DNA of 64,000 nucleotides from Myotis daubentonii (lineage: Eukaryota > Chordata > Mammalia > Chiroptera > Vespertilionidae). The position numbers and the translations under genes were made by a program. The first letter of the stretch is position 1. Each line of letters opens with the position of its first letter. Below the pieces are notes generated by a model. That model saw nothing but the letters and a program-made list of their open reading frames with translations, was not told the origin of the DNA and made no database searches. This document shows positions 31,691 through 43,810 of this stretch, piece after piece. Location of the stretch: the NCBI RefSeq assembly GCF_963259705.1, contig NC_081841.1, positions 28,984,562-29,048,561 of the forward strand, given 5' to 3'.

Positions 31691-34600
31691 GACAGTTGAT
31701 TTTATTATACATTTTATTGTATTAAAAGTAACTAATTCTATTTAACATTTATTTCATTTACATGTTTGTCATGATTGTTTTCTAAATAATCTCAGTGCTA
31801 ATTATTAAATGATTCATTAACTTGTTGTACATATTATATTAAAGTACAATATAATCTGTGCTAGGAACTGTTCCTGTGCATGACATTCAATTTACCGGCT
31901 AAATTGTGCATCAATCTTGTTTATGTAATTTTATTACTAGCTAATTGCCATGTTTTAATTTGTTATGTATTAAAATATAACTTATACATATACATTATAT
32001 ATTTTAATATCATAATATCATTATCATTAATTTTTTTTTCCTAGCTACTTTTTACCCATTGTTTTTTGGATGGTTACTAGAATCAATCATTGACATTTTA
32101 AAGTTATTCTGTTAGGCCTGTAAATTTTCTTTGCTACATAAAAAAATAATTGGGGGATTTGACATCTTTGAACTACTTTATTTTCTCCATTAGGTAAATT
32201 GTTCATCTTTACATTCTTTCAATTTTTCTTAAGATTCCTCAGTACATTTTTTAGTATTATTATAGTATATACTGTTCATGTCATATTAAGTTCATTACTG
32301 AACATTTTTTGTATCTTTTCTATTGTGGATGAGATCCTTAAAATTTGCTAACTGGCTATAATATAACACAACTACTGAATTTTATATTACATTTTCTTTC
32401 TAGTTATTGACATTCACTATTTTTGTTTAATCTAAGATATTAATTTTATTTGATCAATAATTTGCATTTAATAATAATTTTATCCTTATTTATGGTAGTT
32501 TTTAAAAACGATTATTTTAGCTGAGTTATAACAAAATTTCCAAAATACATATGTAGGTTGTACTATTGCATCCTTTTAAAAGCATAGTTCTTTTAAATAG
32601 ACATTTAAAGGAAGTTAAAATTAAACAAATTTAAGTAAAATTGTCAGTTAACTCTCCTTCCAAAAGCACAAAAGCAAACCAAACATTTGGAACGAGCAAG
32701 TTCATCATCATATAAAATCTCTCATTTTTTATACCTAATTCATTTCCATCAAAATGGAATGGTGTTTAATGTTTACCATGAGAAGAGTAGAAACTCAAGA
32801 CTGGAAGTGAGAAATACTTCTGCAATAGTAACAACTTCTGGCTTGAATTGTAAGATACAAAAGTTTGCGAGAAGCAGAGATGCCTTTGGGGAAGTAAACT
32901 GTATCCTTCGGGTAGAGAAAGTCACTACCGATAAAGACAGCAAGAAGCCACCTGGAAACCAGGTATGCTCAGATAATCAGCACCAGGGTAACTGAAATCC
33001 ACAGAAATTCCTAGATCTCACTTTGTTTTGCTCCAAGGAATATACAGCCTGTGTTGCCTACAGGATATTTATATAGATTAGTATTTTTCTCAGCTTGAAT
33101 TTATAAATGTGTGTCTCACAAATGGCAAGGTTTTCTAAAAGTATGTATCTCTTAAAAACTTCAAACCCAGTAAAAAAAAAAAAGCCTTTTCAAAAAAATG
33201 CTTCTTGGGCAAATAAAGTAACTTTTCACTTTCAAACACAATAAGTATTGTATACTGATGTATACCAAGTAAATGCAAAATTAATGTTGCAGGAACTCCG
33301 AATACATGTCTTTACCTCTGTAAATAATTTTTTTATAAAATTTTGGGCATATACTTAAGTAATGATGACAATGGTAAAATACCTAGGAGAAGAAAATTTT
33401 ATAATAAATTTCCATTGAATTATTGCAATGGACATGTTTGAAGAGAATCAAATCTTTACATTATCTTGTTCCATTACAGCCCTAATCAAGTCCTCAAATC
33501 ATGCCTTCCTATAATGTAAGATGAATGATTAAGGGTCCATTTTGTTGCTAATTCTCATTAGCACTGATGAGCACCAAGCACGTGTATCAAAGACATAATA
33601 GACTCTTTAAGAACTAAGAAATATTAGACATATTAAAGAGGTAAGATATTTAAAATGTCTAGAGTATGATAGCCCTTTAAGATCACCATCATCTTAAGCA
33701 AAGTACTGAAAGGTGTTGGCAATTCACTCAATAAAAAGCATCCTGAACAATTATTCCTGAACAGAGGAAAGCTCTTCTGAAAAGACTGTCAATGACTTGT
33801 AGCCAATGAAGATTAGGTAGCACTAGGAAAATAAACGAGTACCAATGTGTGTATGGATCTGTCTCGGCTCTTCATGGGATCTTTATTGAGAAGTTGCCTC
33901 GTCCTGCCTCCAGTTTTCTGCATAGAAACCACTTACAGAGTCTCTTTATATTAGTGGGCTGAAAAAGTCTTCCTTGTCGGGGTTTCATATACCACAGATC
34001 CTTTGTTTCTATAGCAGGCAGCTAGCTAATAATTCTATTAGGTAAATGTTAAAAAACAAGTCAAAAGATGTCTGACTATTGACATCTCCCTAATTCTCCT
34101 TTCTTGAGAAACGTGAGTGCATATCTGTGGGACTGAGGGGCTGAAGTGGTCACAACAATTTCCCTTCACATTATTCATTTTACCAAAGACTTCTTTCAAA
34201 GTCTAATTATGTGCCATGGCTCATGCCACCTTTTGCTTTAAAGCTTCCCTTGCTCTAATGTACAGAAAGACATTAGTGCCAAGATGGCAATCGTAGCAAA
34301 TAAAAACCTAAATTAAGGAAGAGAGAGTAAATAAACTTTTTAATCATATGAAATTTAATACTTATGTTAAGGAACAAAATATTAAAAAGTCATTTTCTAC
34401 GGAGTGAATTTACATCAGCTGAGTTTAAAGTTGTGAAGCTTCATGTGATATGATAATCATGTTTCCCCCCTTCAGTTGTATTAGGGGATTGGAATTTATA
34501 TTCTCAATAACTAGAAAAGTATCATAAAGGATCAGGCTGGAGGAATCTGTCTCTCTCCAGTTCTTGCTGTCACTCCTACAGTGATTTTAATATTTTTTCT

Positions 34601-36732
34601 ATGTCTTTGCTGATTTATGGTGCCAAACATTGTTTTCGAACACAGACGGTTTTGAAATGAATGCCACACATTGTGTTTCTGCATGTTCCTGAGCACATAC
34701 AAACATTTTACAAGTACTACAATGAAAGCTTTAACAAGAAATGAGAAAGACTGAAATGGCTGAGTCTCCTGCCAGTTCCAAACTTTACTAAATAGACTTA
34801 TTGTGAATTTTAAATTTAACTTATTTTTATTACTTGACTCAAACCTTATTATCTTTCTGAAACATGAAGGAAAAGAGAATCTTACACAAACCAAACTAAC
34901 ATCGCATTTGCTTTATTCGTGGGTTTCAAATGTTTTGGGCAAAATTCCAGAGACACTGATGGATTTTATGCATTTAATTCATGTTAAACTGGACTTGTGA
35001 TTTATACAGTTGCAGTGTGCTTGAGTTTTTTTTTTTTCCCTCTGCGTAGTGGCCAGAAATATTGTTAATTTATTGAATTCTTTGCAGAAAGTGATGTATG
35101 CCTTATGGGAAAACAGTAAAGTAGCTGCAATGAGTCATATAAATATATTTGATATAAAAGCATAAAACTTAAATAAAGATAACTTTTTTTCTTGGATTAG
35201 ATCATAGATGTGATAAATGTTTCTTCTCATTAAACCATTTCAGTGTAATGGAAAGAGAAACGAGGGAACGAGTTGCTCTAGCCACGTAAGCCTTTTCTGC
35301 AGCTGTATATAAACTACTACAGGCATCTCTCTTACTTTTGTTTGTGTTAAAAAAAAATATAGTCATGCACAGTATAATGGAATTTATCTTCATATTGGAA
35401 TTAGAAAAAAAGTTATATAAATATTGCAGTTCAAGAGATATCTATTTACAATAAGTTACTTGATCAGTATACTTCAGTTAGGGGTACTTGTATGAACCTA
35501 AATGTTCTGTTTTACTTACAATAAGTGCTACAAATGATTTAGCAAAAACACCCAATCCATCCTTTATTACATCTTACCTATAGTTATAAAACGACAAGGT
35601 GTAGATTGTGTTATAAACCACATATGTTTATTTTTGTGAAATGCAACTGTTTTCTCCTGATGAATGGAAAGCATATGTGAAAATTGTAACAGATTTAAAA
35701 AGTGAAAGTTGAGGTTGAAGTTCCTCCCTAGCCACCATGCTTCCTGGTGTCTGTCACAGAGTTAGATAATTTTTTTTTCAAGTTAAGTAAGCTCTGGGCA
35801 ACTGCTTTATGGAAAGTCAATCGGATACTTTTTTTCTAGTCATTCTGTCTTCCCTCATACCGCTTCAAGGGAAACCTCACCCACACGTGATATTTTGTAA
35901 GTCACACACACTTCACAGGAGTGCTTGGGAGGAGTGCTGAATCCCAACCACCAGTTCCCTAGAAGTCATCGTAAAATTCTATTACTTTTGTTCGGAGTAA
36001 CTCATGATATTACCACATTCTTTGTAATGACTGCTAGATAGTTGACTTAGGCTCTCTTGCAATCTCTGCTGAAAACCTACCCTAAGCAGTTACTGTTATC
36101 TCCTAAATAACTAATACATCATTGCAGACCTTGAAATGGCCCCATACTCATCAATATTTAGTGCAACAATTAATTCTGTAAGTCATTCTTACACATGCTC
36201 AAAGAGAGTGGGTTCTCCCCTGCCTTTAAAGCTAAGAAAACTATCAAAATATCACAATTTTTATGATATCAGCTATTTTAAGGCATTATTTGTGCCAAAA
36301 GTAATTTAGAATAGAACTTTCTATAAACGAATAACAAGGAAAATATCTATTTTTGATGTTTTAATTAAAAAAAAGATCTTTCAGAATTTTTAAAATATTT
36401 TGAGCTATTGATCAACTTCTCACATTAAATAACCAAGACTTAATAAAACCAGTGTCCTCTGATTCCGTATAATAAATCAACAGGAAAACAATTATGAAAC
36501 TAGTGGGTCATGATCCAGCTGTCTTTCCAGGGCAGCCAAAATGTTTGTGCAAGTCTAGCCCTGCCTACTCTGGGGGCGCCATACCCTTGCTCCTAGCAAT
36601 CCCGTCTCCACCTCACCTTAGGAGGTGCTGACCGGAGTGGCCTTATGTGGTCCCCTGAATTCATTATTACTTAAGAATACCTAAAACAATTTGTAGGCAA
36701 TATATTTAACTTCATTTTAACATTAAGGATAT
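31691..36732. other. Unique stretch of 5 kb, repeat-poor
   Basis: The largest block here with no element I can name. Open frames at 32687-32995 (plus) and 34532-34894 (minus) have about 100-120 codons without any recognisable domain, start context or splice pattern. It may hold conserved non-coding sequence, but that needs alignment. Confidence 0.4.
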
Positions 36733-36950
36733 ACACTGAGTGGCCAGTTTATTATGACCACCTGACGTTTGCAGGCAAATTAGCTATAATTTCACGCTGA
36801 AGTTGCTAGAGGGCCAGACCATTATAAATAGGGAAGCAGGTTGTTTACCACGACAAGAGAAGTGATTTTTTTCCTGGAGATAGGGGTAAACAACGCGATT
36901 TGACAGCCTTTGAACGTGGGATATATATATCCCAGTTTGTTGGGAAAAGT
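36733..36950 (+). mobile_element. DNA-transposon-like fragment (Tc1/mariner type suspected)
   Basis: The segment opens with TACACTGAGTGGCCAGTTTA next to a TA dinucleotide, a terminus I associate with Tc1/mariner-like elements. GCTAGAGGGCCAGACCATTA and GTAAACAACGCGATTTGACAG follow. No matching right inverted repeat was found, so it is truncated or misassigned. Confidence 0.4.
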
Positions 36951-37310
36951 GCTTTTTAGTTTAAATGGAGGAAATTTAAAAATTCTCTTTGAAATTCGAA
37001 ATCATATTATTTGGCAATGAAACTGCAGTAATGAAGAACCAATGGGGTCTAAAAATTTAACTCAGCAAGCATGACTTTTAATAATGTTTACCTGGATTGA
37101 CTATATTTAATTTTTTTTTTTTTTTTTTTTTAGTACAAAATCTAAACTTTGGTATTATTTCCCTTTGGCTACTTTTACATTGAAAATATAACTTAAAAGT
37201 TGGAGTGACAATGTGTTAATGTTAAGAAAAAAAGAATCTGTCATGCCCAGAATCTTCATCAGAACACTGAAAAGAATCCAATACAGTTAGAGGGCAACAG
37301 AATGAAATCT

Positions 37311-37373
<63 letters not shown>

Positions 37374-37954
37374 TTGAAGGAAACCTCTAAAGGTTATCTT
37401 TCTGCTTCATCCTGCTGGCTTCAGGCACACTTTACCTAAACTATTGTAGGCAGATAGGTATCTGGACTGTTTTTAAAGATCTTGGGGGAAGTAATTCCAT
37501 AATCTCTTCATATCCTTTTTTATATCTAATCTATCTCTTCATTTAATTTACTTTATCTTCAGCATACATGGATAATGTTACCCTTTACGATACAATTCAT
37601 CACAAGCTTGATAATTGAGGTAATGTTTATATATGAAAGAAAAGATGACAATCTCTCCAGCCAGAAAAAAAAATAGTGCTATTATAATTTTAGTAGGAAC
37701 TTTAACATTAATTGTGGATGTAAGAGAAGAATAAACTTGTGAATTTTGAGACCAACGGGAGTCAAAGGCCAAACTCATTTTTTTAATATGAGAAGATAAT
37801 GCCACCTTTAGCAGGGTGTTTAACCTTTTCTCATAATGGAAAAAAACTAGTCTACTTCCAAACATGAATACAATCTTAGCACAATAGTTGTTATAATTAC
37901 AGTAGCTACTTCTGAGATTTTCATAGAATTCTGGTTTTCACTGACTTCGTATTT
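36951..37954. other. AT-rich stretch with a poly-T run
   Basis: Contains a 22-base T run near 37110 and the TA microsatellite. No gene seen. The 37578-37865 minus frame is not recognisable. Confidence 0.4.
37313..37371 (+). repeat. (TA)n microsatellite
   Basis: About 29 uninterrupted TA units, self-complementary and likely unstable. Confidence 0.97.
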
Positions 37955-38090
37955 AGTGCCTAGTACTGTTTGTGCTGTGCTTATATCACATCTGTAATCT
38001 ACTTACATATCATCACTTTTCTAATTATTATCATTAATAGATAAAGGTGAACTGAAGTTCGAAATCACAGAAGCTGATCTATCTGCCTTT
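37955..38090 (-). mobile_element. Possible MIR fragment
   Basis: TAGTGCCTAGTACTGTTTGTG, ATTATTATCATTAATAGATAA and GTGAACTGAAGTTCG vaguely follow antisense MIR order. Weak. Confidence 0.3.
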
Positions 38091-38323
38091 CCCAAAATTT
38101 CTTATAATTTTAAGAAGGAGAAATTAATCTATAATTTCAGAAGTGTGATATGAAATAATGATATTAAAAAGTATAATAGATTTTGGCAGAATTTTGTGGT
38201 TCCGGTCTAAGCACTTACATTACAGTAGACTGTATTTTTTTTCCAGTTATTATAAAACCCCTCATTGGAAACTTCCCATTTTTTTAGAGTTGGGCCAGCC
38301 AGCCAATTTGAGTGAAATTAGAT

Positions 38324-38378
38324 GCGGGGGAGGGGGGGGCGCAGAGGGGAGGGGGGGTGTAGGGGGACGAGGAAGAGG
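38324..38378 (+). other. G-tract cluster (quadruplex-capable)
   Basis: Five runs of 4-8 G within about 45 bases (GGGGGAGGGGGGGG, GGGGAGGGGGGG, GGGGG) on the plus strand. It satisfies the four-G-run pattern for a G-quadruplex. Confidence 0.8.
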
Positions 38379-38699
38379 ATTTAAGCACTAAAAATATAAT
38401 CCAAATTTATTTTTGTTGTATAATATTGTGAAGGTATAACATCAGATATTTTAATTTTAGCTAAGTGGAAGCAAATATATTAACTATTAGATAAGTTAAT
38501 TGATAAAAAATTTTCTTTTATAATTTACTAGAGGCCCGGTGCACAAAAATTTGTGCACTCGGGGGGGAGGGGGGTACCTCAGCCCAGCCTGTGCCCTCTC
38601 ACAGTCTGGGACCCCTTGGGAGATAACAACCTGCTGGCTTAGGCCTGCTCCCCCGTGGCAGAGGGCAGGCCCAATCCCTAGGTGCAGGCCCTGGTCGGG

Positions 38700-39300
38700 C
38701 TCAGAACAGGGCCGATTGGGGAGTTGGGGCGCCTCCCCCTGTCATTCACAGAGCAGGGCAGATTGGGAGGTTGTGATGCCACCCTCAGTCATGCTCAGGG
38801 TAGGGCTGATTGGGGGGTTGGGGCACTGCCCCCTGTCACACTCAAGGCAGAGTCGATGGGGAGGTTGTGGCACCATCCCCTGTCACACACAGAGCAGGGC
38901 CCATCAGGGGGTTGGGGCGCTGCCCCCTGTCATGCACAGAGCAGGGCCGATCAGGGAGTTGGGGAGCTCCCCCCTGTCACTCACAGAGTAGGCCCGATAG
39001 GGGAGTTGGCACACCGCCCCCTGTCACACACAGAGCAGGGCAGATCAGGGGGTTGGGGCGCTGCCACTGTCACGCTCAGGGCAGGGCCGATGGGGAGGTT
39101 ATGGCTCTACCCCATCACACACAGAGCAGGGCCCGTGGGGGTTGGGGGGTTGGGGCGCCGCCCTCTATCACCCACAGAGCAGGGCTGATCAGGGGGTTGG
39201 GGTGCCTTCCCCTGTCAGGAACAGAGCAGGGCTGATAGGGAGGTTGTGGCCCTGCCCCCTGTCACACACAGAGCCGCAGGGCAATCAGGGGGTTTGGGCG
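38700..39300 (-). repeat. GC-rich minisatellite inside Helitron copy B
   Basis: About ten degenerate 60-bp units with CACAGAGCAGGGC, GGGGGTTGGGGCGC and CCCCTGTCAC, the reverse complement of the array at 6640-7260. Confidence 0.85.
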
Positions 39301-39450
39301 CTGACCCTGTCACACTGATCCCGGTGCCGGGAGGCCTCTCAGCTCCGCTGATCCCAGTGCTGGGAGGCATATTACCCTTTTACTATATAGAATAGAGGCC
39401 TGGTGCATGGGTGGGGCTGGCTGGTTTGCCCTGAAGGGTGTCCTGGATCA

Positions 39451-39690
39451 GGGTGGGGGTCCCCACTGGGGTGCCTGGCCAGCCTGGATGAGGGGATGAT
39501 GGCTGTTTGCAGCTGGTCACACACCCTTCAGGGTGGGGGTCCCCACTGGGGTGCCTGGCCAGCCTGGGTGAGGGGATGATGGCTATTTGCAGCTGGTCAC
39601 ACACCCTTCAGGGTGGGGGTCCCCACTGGGGTGCCTGGCCAGTCTGGGTAAGGGGCTGAGGGCTGTTTTCAGGCTGGCAGGTGACTGAAG
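39451..39690 (-). repeat. Three 80-bp tandem repeats in the Helitron left unit
   Basis: GGGTGGGGGTCCCCACTGGG starts at 39451, 39531 and 39611, giving an 80-bp period. Related units lie at 28540-28700 and 6450-6560 in copies C and A, with different copy number. Confidence 0.9.
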
Positions 39691-40003
39691 CTCCCAACTG
39701 CTCCTTTTTTTCTTTTTTTTAATTTTTATTCTGGGCCAGCTTTAGCTCTGAGGCTCCAGCTCTTAGGCCTCCGCTCCTGAAAGCAGGTATCTGGTTTGTT
39801 TCGGTTCTCAAAACTCTGTATCAACTCCAGCTCTGAGATCCCAGCTGGCTGAAAGCTGGTTTCTGGAGTTTTGTTTAGCCTATATTTGTTACAATGTTTG
39901 AAACTGCAGGCTCAGAGGCCCGCAGCGGCTGGCGGGGAATGTTGGAGTCCTCCGTCACTGAAGCAAGCAAGCCTCATGTTAGTTTCAAGCTGCCTGGCTG
40001 CCA

Positions 40004-40053
40004 GCCGCCATCTTGGCTGACAGTTAATTTGCATATTGCCCTGATTAGCCAAT
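40004..40053 (-). promoter_or_regulatory. YY1-like / octamer / CCAAT cluster in Helitron copy B
   Basis: Plus-strand GCCGCCATCTT (40004-40014), ATTTGCAT (40027-40034) and CCAAT (40049-40053) are the reverse complement of the cluster in copies A and C. Confidence 0.5.
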
Positions 40054-40107
40054 GGGAAGGGTAGCGGTCATACGCCAATTACCATGTTTCTCTTTTATTA
40101 GTGTAGA

Positions 40108-40408
40108 TTACTCCTTTGGTTGGGATTAAAAAAAAAAAAAGAAGTTTCACTCTGTCTCTGTTCTAGTGTTAACCTTCAGTTTTGTGTTCTGTCGTAATGA
40201 ATCTTTTAATTTTAAATGATGCCTAGTTTTCTGCCATTCACTATGGAAAACAGATGTTCTTAAATATAGCGACTTCCAGACATGTATACAATCGGTGCAC
40301 AGGAGTTTCTATATTTTGTAGAACTCTGGTTTTCAGTGTCACTGTTTTTGGACTTTAAAAACTGTATTACATGGTAGTTCAGCAGCAAACCATTTGTATT
40401 TTGTTATT

Positions 40409-40444
<36 letters not shown>

Positions 40445-41234
40445 CTTCCTTAAATACAGGATTTGAGCAATGTATTTCAGGCGATCCCTTTTGTTTTGGT
40501 AGAATAGTCTTAGTACAGGAAAATGAGCCAAATGTTCAGTGCAATTTTCCTTTCCCAAAGATAAAATTTCTCTAAGAATGAGTTCCTCAAATCATAAATT
40601 TGTGTGACTAGTGCAAAAAATATTGCAAAGAAATTTAAACAATTTTGATGCTAAAGTATCAACCACAAAAAGCCTCTGTTAATTGGGTTTTAAGTGGTGA
40701 CAGGTGGTAATTTACCTAAATGTTGAGAACAAGAATTTTTTTTCAATCCTGTGTGGGTATGTGTGTGTATGGGTTTCTATCTTCAGCACCATGCCCTATT
40801 AAGCTACTAACTTCGGTGCAGTGTAGCCAACTAAGAACTAGACCTCTACTGTATCAAGCAAACATCCAAACGTTAGTGGTTCAAGCAAATTCAGGGGGAA
40901 ATTATTCATTACTATGTTCATGATGTGTTTCATTGTTAACATTTTTAGCTCAAAGAGATACCTCATAAATGATACAGTGAACACATGTAAATATTTTGTC
41001 CTAGTAAAACATGGCTGCTTTACACATAAGTTTCATACCACTGCAAAAGCCACTCCCTCATTCTTGCTCACAGATTAAATGGGTGCATTCATTCACCTCT
41101 TGAGGATTTTTCTCACAAAATAAATAATTTTCTAAATTTATGCTTGTCATTGCACCATGTACCAAAGTACTTTGGTCAGATCAAAATTCTCATCTGAAGA
41201 ATAAATAATACAGCCAAATGGGTGTTATTATTCA
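40108..41234. other. Unique stretch
   Basis: A (CT)n microsatellite is at 40412-40441. Otherwise nothing recognised. Confidence 0.4.
40412..40441 (+). repeat. (TC)n microsatellite
   Basis: About 15 uninterrupted CT dinucleotides. Confidence 0.95.
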
Positions 41235-41649
41235 CTAGAGGCCGGTGCACAAAATTCATGCATAGGAGGGGGGCCCCCTCAGCCCAGCCTGCACCCTCTC
41301 CAACCCGGGACCCCTCCTTAGGATTGGGCCTAAACTGGCAGTCGGATATCCTTCTCACAATCCTGGACCACTCACCTGCCTGCCAGCCTGGTCGCCCCCA
41401 ACTGCCCCCTCCCTGCCGGCCTGGTCGCTCCTAACTGCCCCCCCCCCACCAGCCTGGTCACCCCTTTCAGCCCTCCCCTGCTGACCTGGTTGCTCCTAAC
41501 TGCGCCCTCTGCTGGCCTGGTACCCCACACAGCCTGCTTGTTCAGTCGTTTGGTCATCCCTCACTACCCCCCCTGCCGGCCTGGTCATAAGCAGCCATCT
41601 TGTGAGGGTGTGAGGGTTAATTTGCACATTACCTCTTTATTATATAGGA
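41235..41649 (-). mobile_element. HeliBat-type Helitron with internal 32-bp repeats
   Basis: Plus-strand start CTAGAGGCCGGTGCACAAAA, far end TTATTATATAGGA (complement TCCTATATAATAA), flanked by A at 41234 and T at 41650. 415 bp. The centre (about 41385-41585) has five or six degenerate 32-bp units around GCCGGCCTGGTCGCTCCTAA. No Rep or helicase. Confidence 0.87.
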
Positions 41650-41699
41650 TATTTAGGCTTTTATCAACTGCTATAGAAACTTGAAAATATTTTAACTTT

Positions 41700-42690
41700 T
41701 TCACATCCTTTGTCCTCTAAGGTCTCAAGTCTATCTTCTACCCCTACTCATCTGTCCTTCCTTGAAACCCTGGCAACCACTGAACTTTTTACTGTCTTCT
41801 TAACTTTGCCTTTTCCAGAATGTCATGTTGTCAACATTTTCAGGTTGTCTTTTTTAACTTAATAATATGCATTTAAAGTCCCTTCATGTCTTTTCATGGC
41901 TTGATAGTTTATATATTTTTAGCACAGAATAATATTCCATTTTCTGGATGTCCAGTTTATCTATTGACCTACTGAAAGATATTTTGGTTGCTTCCAAGTT
42001 TTGGCAATTATAAATAAAGCTGATATACATATGCATGTGCAGGTTTTTGGGTGGATGAAAGTTTTTAACTTCTGTATTAATACCCAGAAGTGTTATTGCT
42101 TGATCATGTGATAACCATATGTTTAATTTTGTACAAAACTATCTTTCAAAATGGGTGTATCATTTTGTATTCCAACCAGCAATGAATAAGAGTTCATGTT
42201 GCTCCAGATCCTCACCAGCATTTGCTGATGTCAGTATTTTGGATTTTTACTATTTTAAAGAGTATGTAGTGACATTGAATTGTTTTAATTTGCATTTTCT
42301 TAAGGACAAATTATATTGTGCATCTTTTTATCTGCCTAATTGCCATCTCTATATTTTCTTTGGCGAAGTGTCTATTCAGGTCTTTTGCCCATTTTTTTCA
42401 TCAAGTTGTTTGTTTTCTTGTTGCGTTGTAAGAATTCTTATAAAATTTGGACAAGGTTTCTTGTTTTGTTTTCATCAATTATGTCTTATGCAAATATTTT
42501 CTTCCAGACTGTGGCTCGTATTCTCATTTTCCTGCCTGAAATGGTATTTTTGGGTTTTTGTTTGTTTTTAGCATATCAGAATATTTTTATTTTAATGAAT
42601 TCCAGCTAATCAATTATTCCTTTCATAGGTTGTGCCTTGATGTTGTATCTGATGTATTATCAATTTCCTATGTAAGACTTTTGTCAATTC
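41700..42690 (-). mobile_element. Old L1 3' UTR and ORF2 remnant
   Basis: Antisense L1 order: AATAATATTCCATTTTCTGG, then TGCTCCAGATCCTCACCAGC, TTTTAATTTGCATTTTCTTA and TGTCTATTCAGGTCTTTTGC. The plus-strand open frames at 42119-42609 are chance frames opposite ORF2. Old L1M-like copy, non-coding. Confidence 0.8.
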
Positions 42691-42893
42691 AAATATATTA
42701 TAATTTAATTATTTAAAATAATTAACAAATCATAATGAATAAAATTATAATGAAAGGAAATGAATAACAAAGAAAAGAAGCTGGTTAAATTGTAGGTAAT
42801 ACCAATTTTATAAAGCTAACACACACCATTATTATAGATGTTAGTTTAATGCCATTCTACTAGTGTCAATACTAATTTTTTTTTTTTTGTATA

Positions 42894-43810
42894 CTAGGGG
42901 CTCAGTGCACTAATTCATCCACCTTGAAAGGAACTGTGGGCCACGAGGCTGCAGTGGGCACAGGTGTGGGTTGGCCCATCCTCCACGCCCCCACCCATCC
43001 TCTCCCTCAATGGCCTGGGTCCCCTGTCTACTGGCAGCCCCGCTCCCACCATCACTGCTCCTATGCACTGACGGCGCCAACCCCGCTCGCACCCGTTGAT
43101 GACATGGAAGGCCGGTGTCAGCAGTGGGTGTGAGCGGCAGCTGCTGCCCTGATTGCCCCTCAGGAGCAAATGGAGGTGGAGAAGCCCTCAGGGGTGATTG
43201 GGGCCAGCAGCTGCTGCTCAGACCAGCTGACAGCACTGAGCGATCAGGACCGGTGCCAGGTGCTGGCAGCGGGTGCAAGCAGTGGCTCTGGAACATGCTG
43301 CGGGTGCAAGTGGGACCATCACTGGCAGTGGGTGCAGGAGGTGAATGCTGACCCCGATTGCCTCTCAGGAGCAGGGGGAGGTGGAGAAGCCTGAAGGGGC
43401 GATTGGAGCTAGCAGCCACTGCTCACACCTGCTGAAGGTGCCAAACGGGCATCAGCAGGTGCGAGTGGCAGCTCCGGCGTTAGCAGTGGGTGCAAGTGGG
43501 GCTGGTGCCAGCAGCAGCTGGGAGTGCCTGGCAGGACTGTGGTGTGTGGGAGCAAAGAATTTTCAGTTACCACCAGAGGCTTGCCCCGATGACAGTGACT
43601 GGTGTCCCGCCTTGGTCTGGTGCCCCTGCTCACCTGCTCCACCATCCTGCCACAGCCGATGCCCACCATGTTCCATGCTCTGCCACCTGCTGCCGATGCC
43701 CACCATGTTCCACGTGTGCCCCCTGGTGGTCAACGCTCGTTATAGTGACCCACTGTTCGGTTGTTCAGTTATTCCGCTATTAGGTCTATTTGCATATTAG
43801 GGTATATAAA
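42894..43810 (-). mobile_element. Large HeliBat-type Helitron, GC-rich
   Basis: Plus-strand start CTAGGGGCTCAGTGCAC. The far end GCATATTAGGGTATATAAA is the complement of a HeliBat 5' end (TTTATATACCCTAATATGC). 917 bp, and clearly more GC-rich than its flanks. Internal imperfect repeats contain GGTGCCAGGTGCTGGCAGCG and GGTGCAAGCAGTGG. Open frames up to 169 codons on both strands arise from high GC and repeats and resemble no Rep or helicase. One CTCF-core-like motif is near its 5' end. Confidence 0.78.
43716..43729 (-). promoter_or_regulatory. CTCF-core-like motif in Helitron
   Basis: GTGCCCCCTGGTGG, complement CCACCAGGGGGCAC, one base from the motif at 4607. Confidence 0.5.

Larger units (their letters stand above)
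38528..40107 (-). mobile_element. Composite HeliBat-type Helitron, copy B (inverted)
   Basis: Plus-strand start CTAGAGGCCCGGTGCAC with hairpin GTGCACAAAAATTTGTGCAC. The far end is GTGTAGA (5' TC in complement), flanked by A at 38527 and T at 40108. 1580 bp. The right unit, 38528-39392, carries the same 60-bp minisatellite as copy A. The left unit, 39393-40107, holds three 80-bp repeats and the CCAAT/octamer/YY1-like cluster. The junction TATATAGAATAGAGGCCTGG is the complement of a Helitron 3' end joined to a 5' end. The open frames of 141-168 codons are repeat artefacts. Confidence 0.88.

Noticed and set aside
32687..32995. 102-codon plus frame
   Set aside because: No domain or exon signals. 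Below the length expected to be informative in this composition.
38539..39235. Three overlapping open frames of 141-168 codons on the plus strand
   Set aside because: They are the same GC-rich minisatellite of Helitron copy B read in three frames. Repetitive peptides, no start context, no family.
42910..43800. Open frames of 150-169 codons on both strands in the GC-rich Helitron
   Set aside because: Overlapping frames on both strands reflect high GC and internal repeats, and none resembles Rep/helicase or a host domain.
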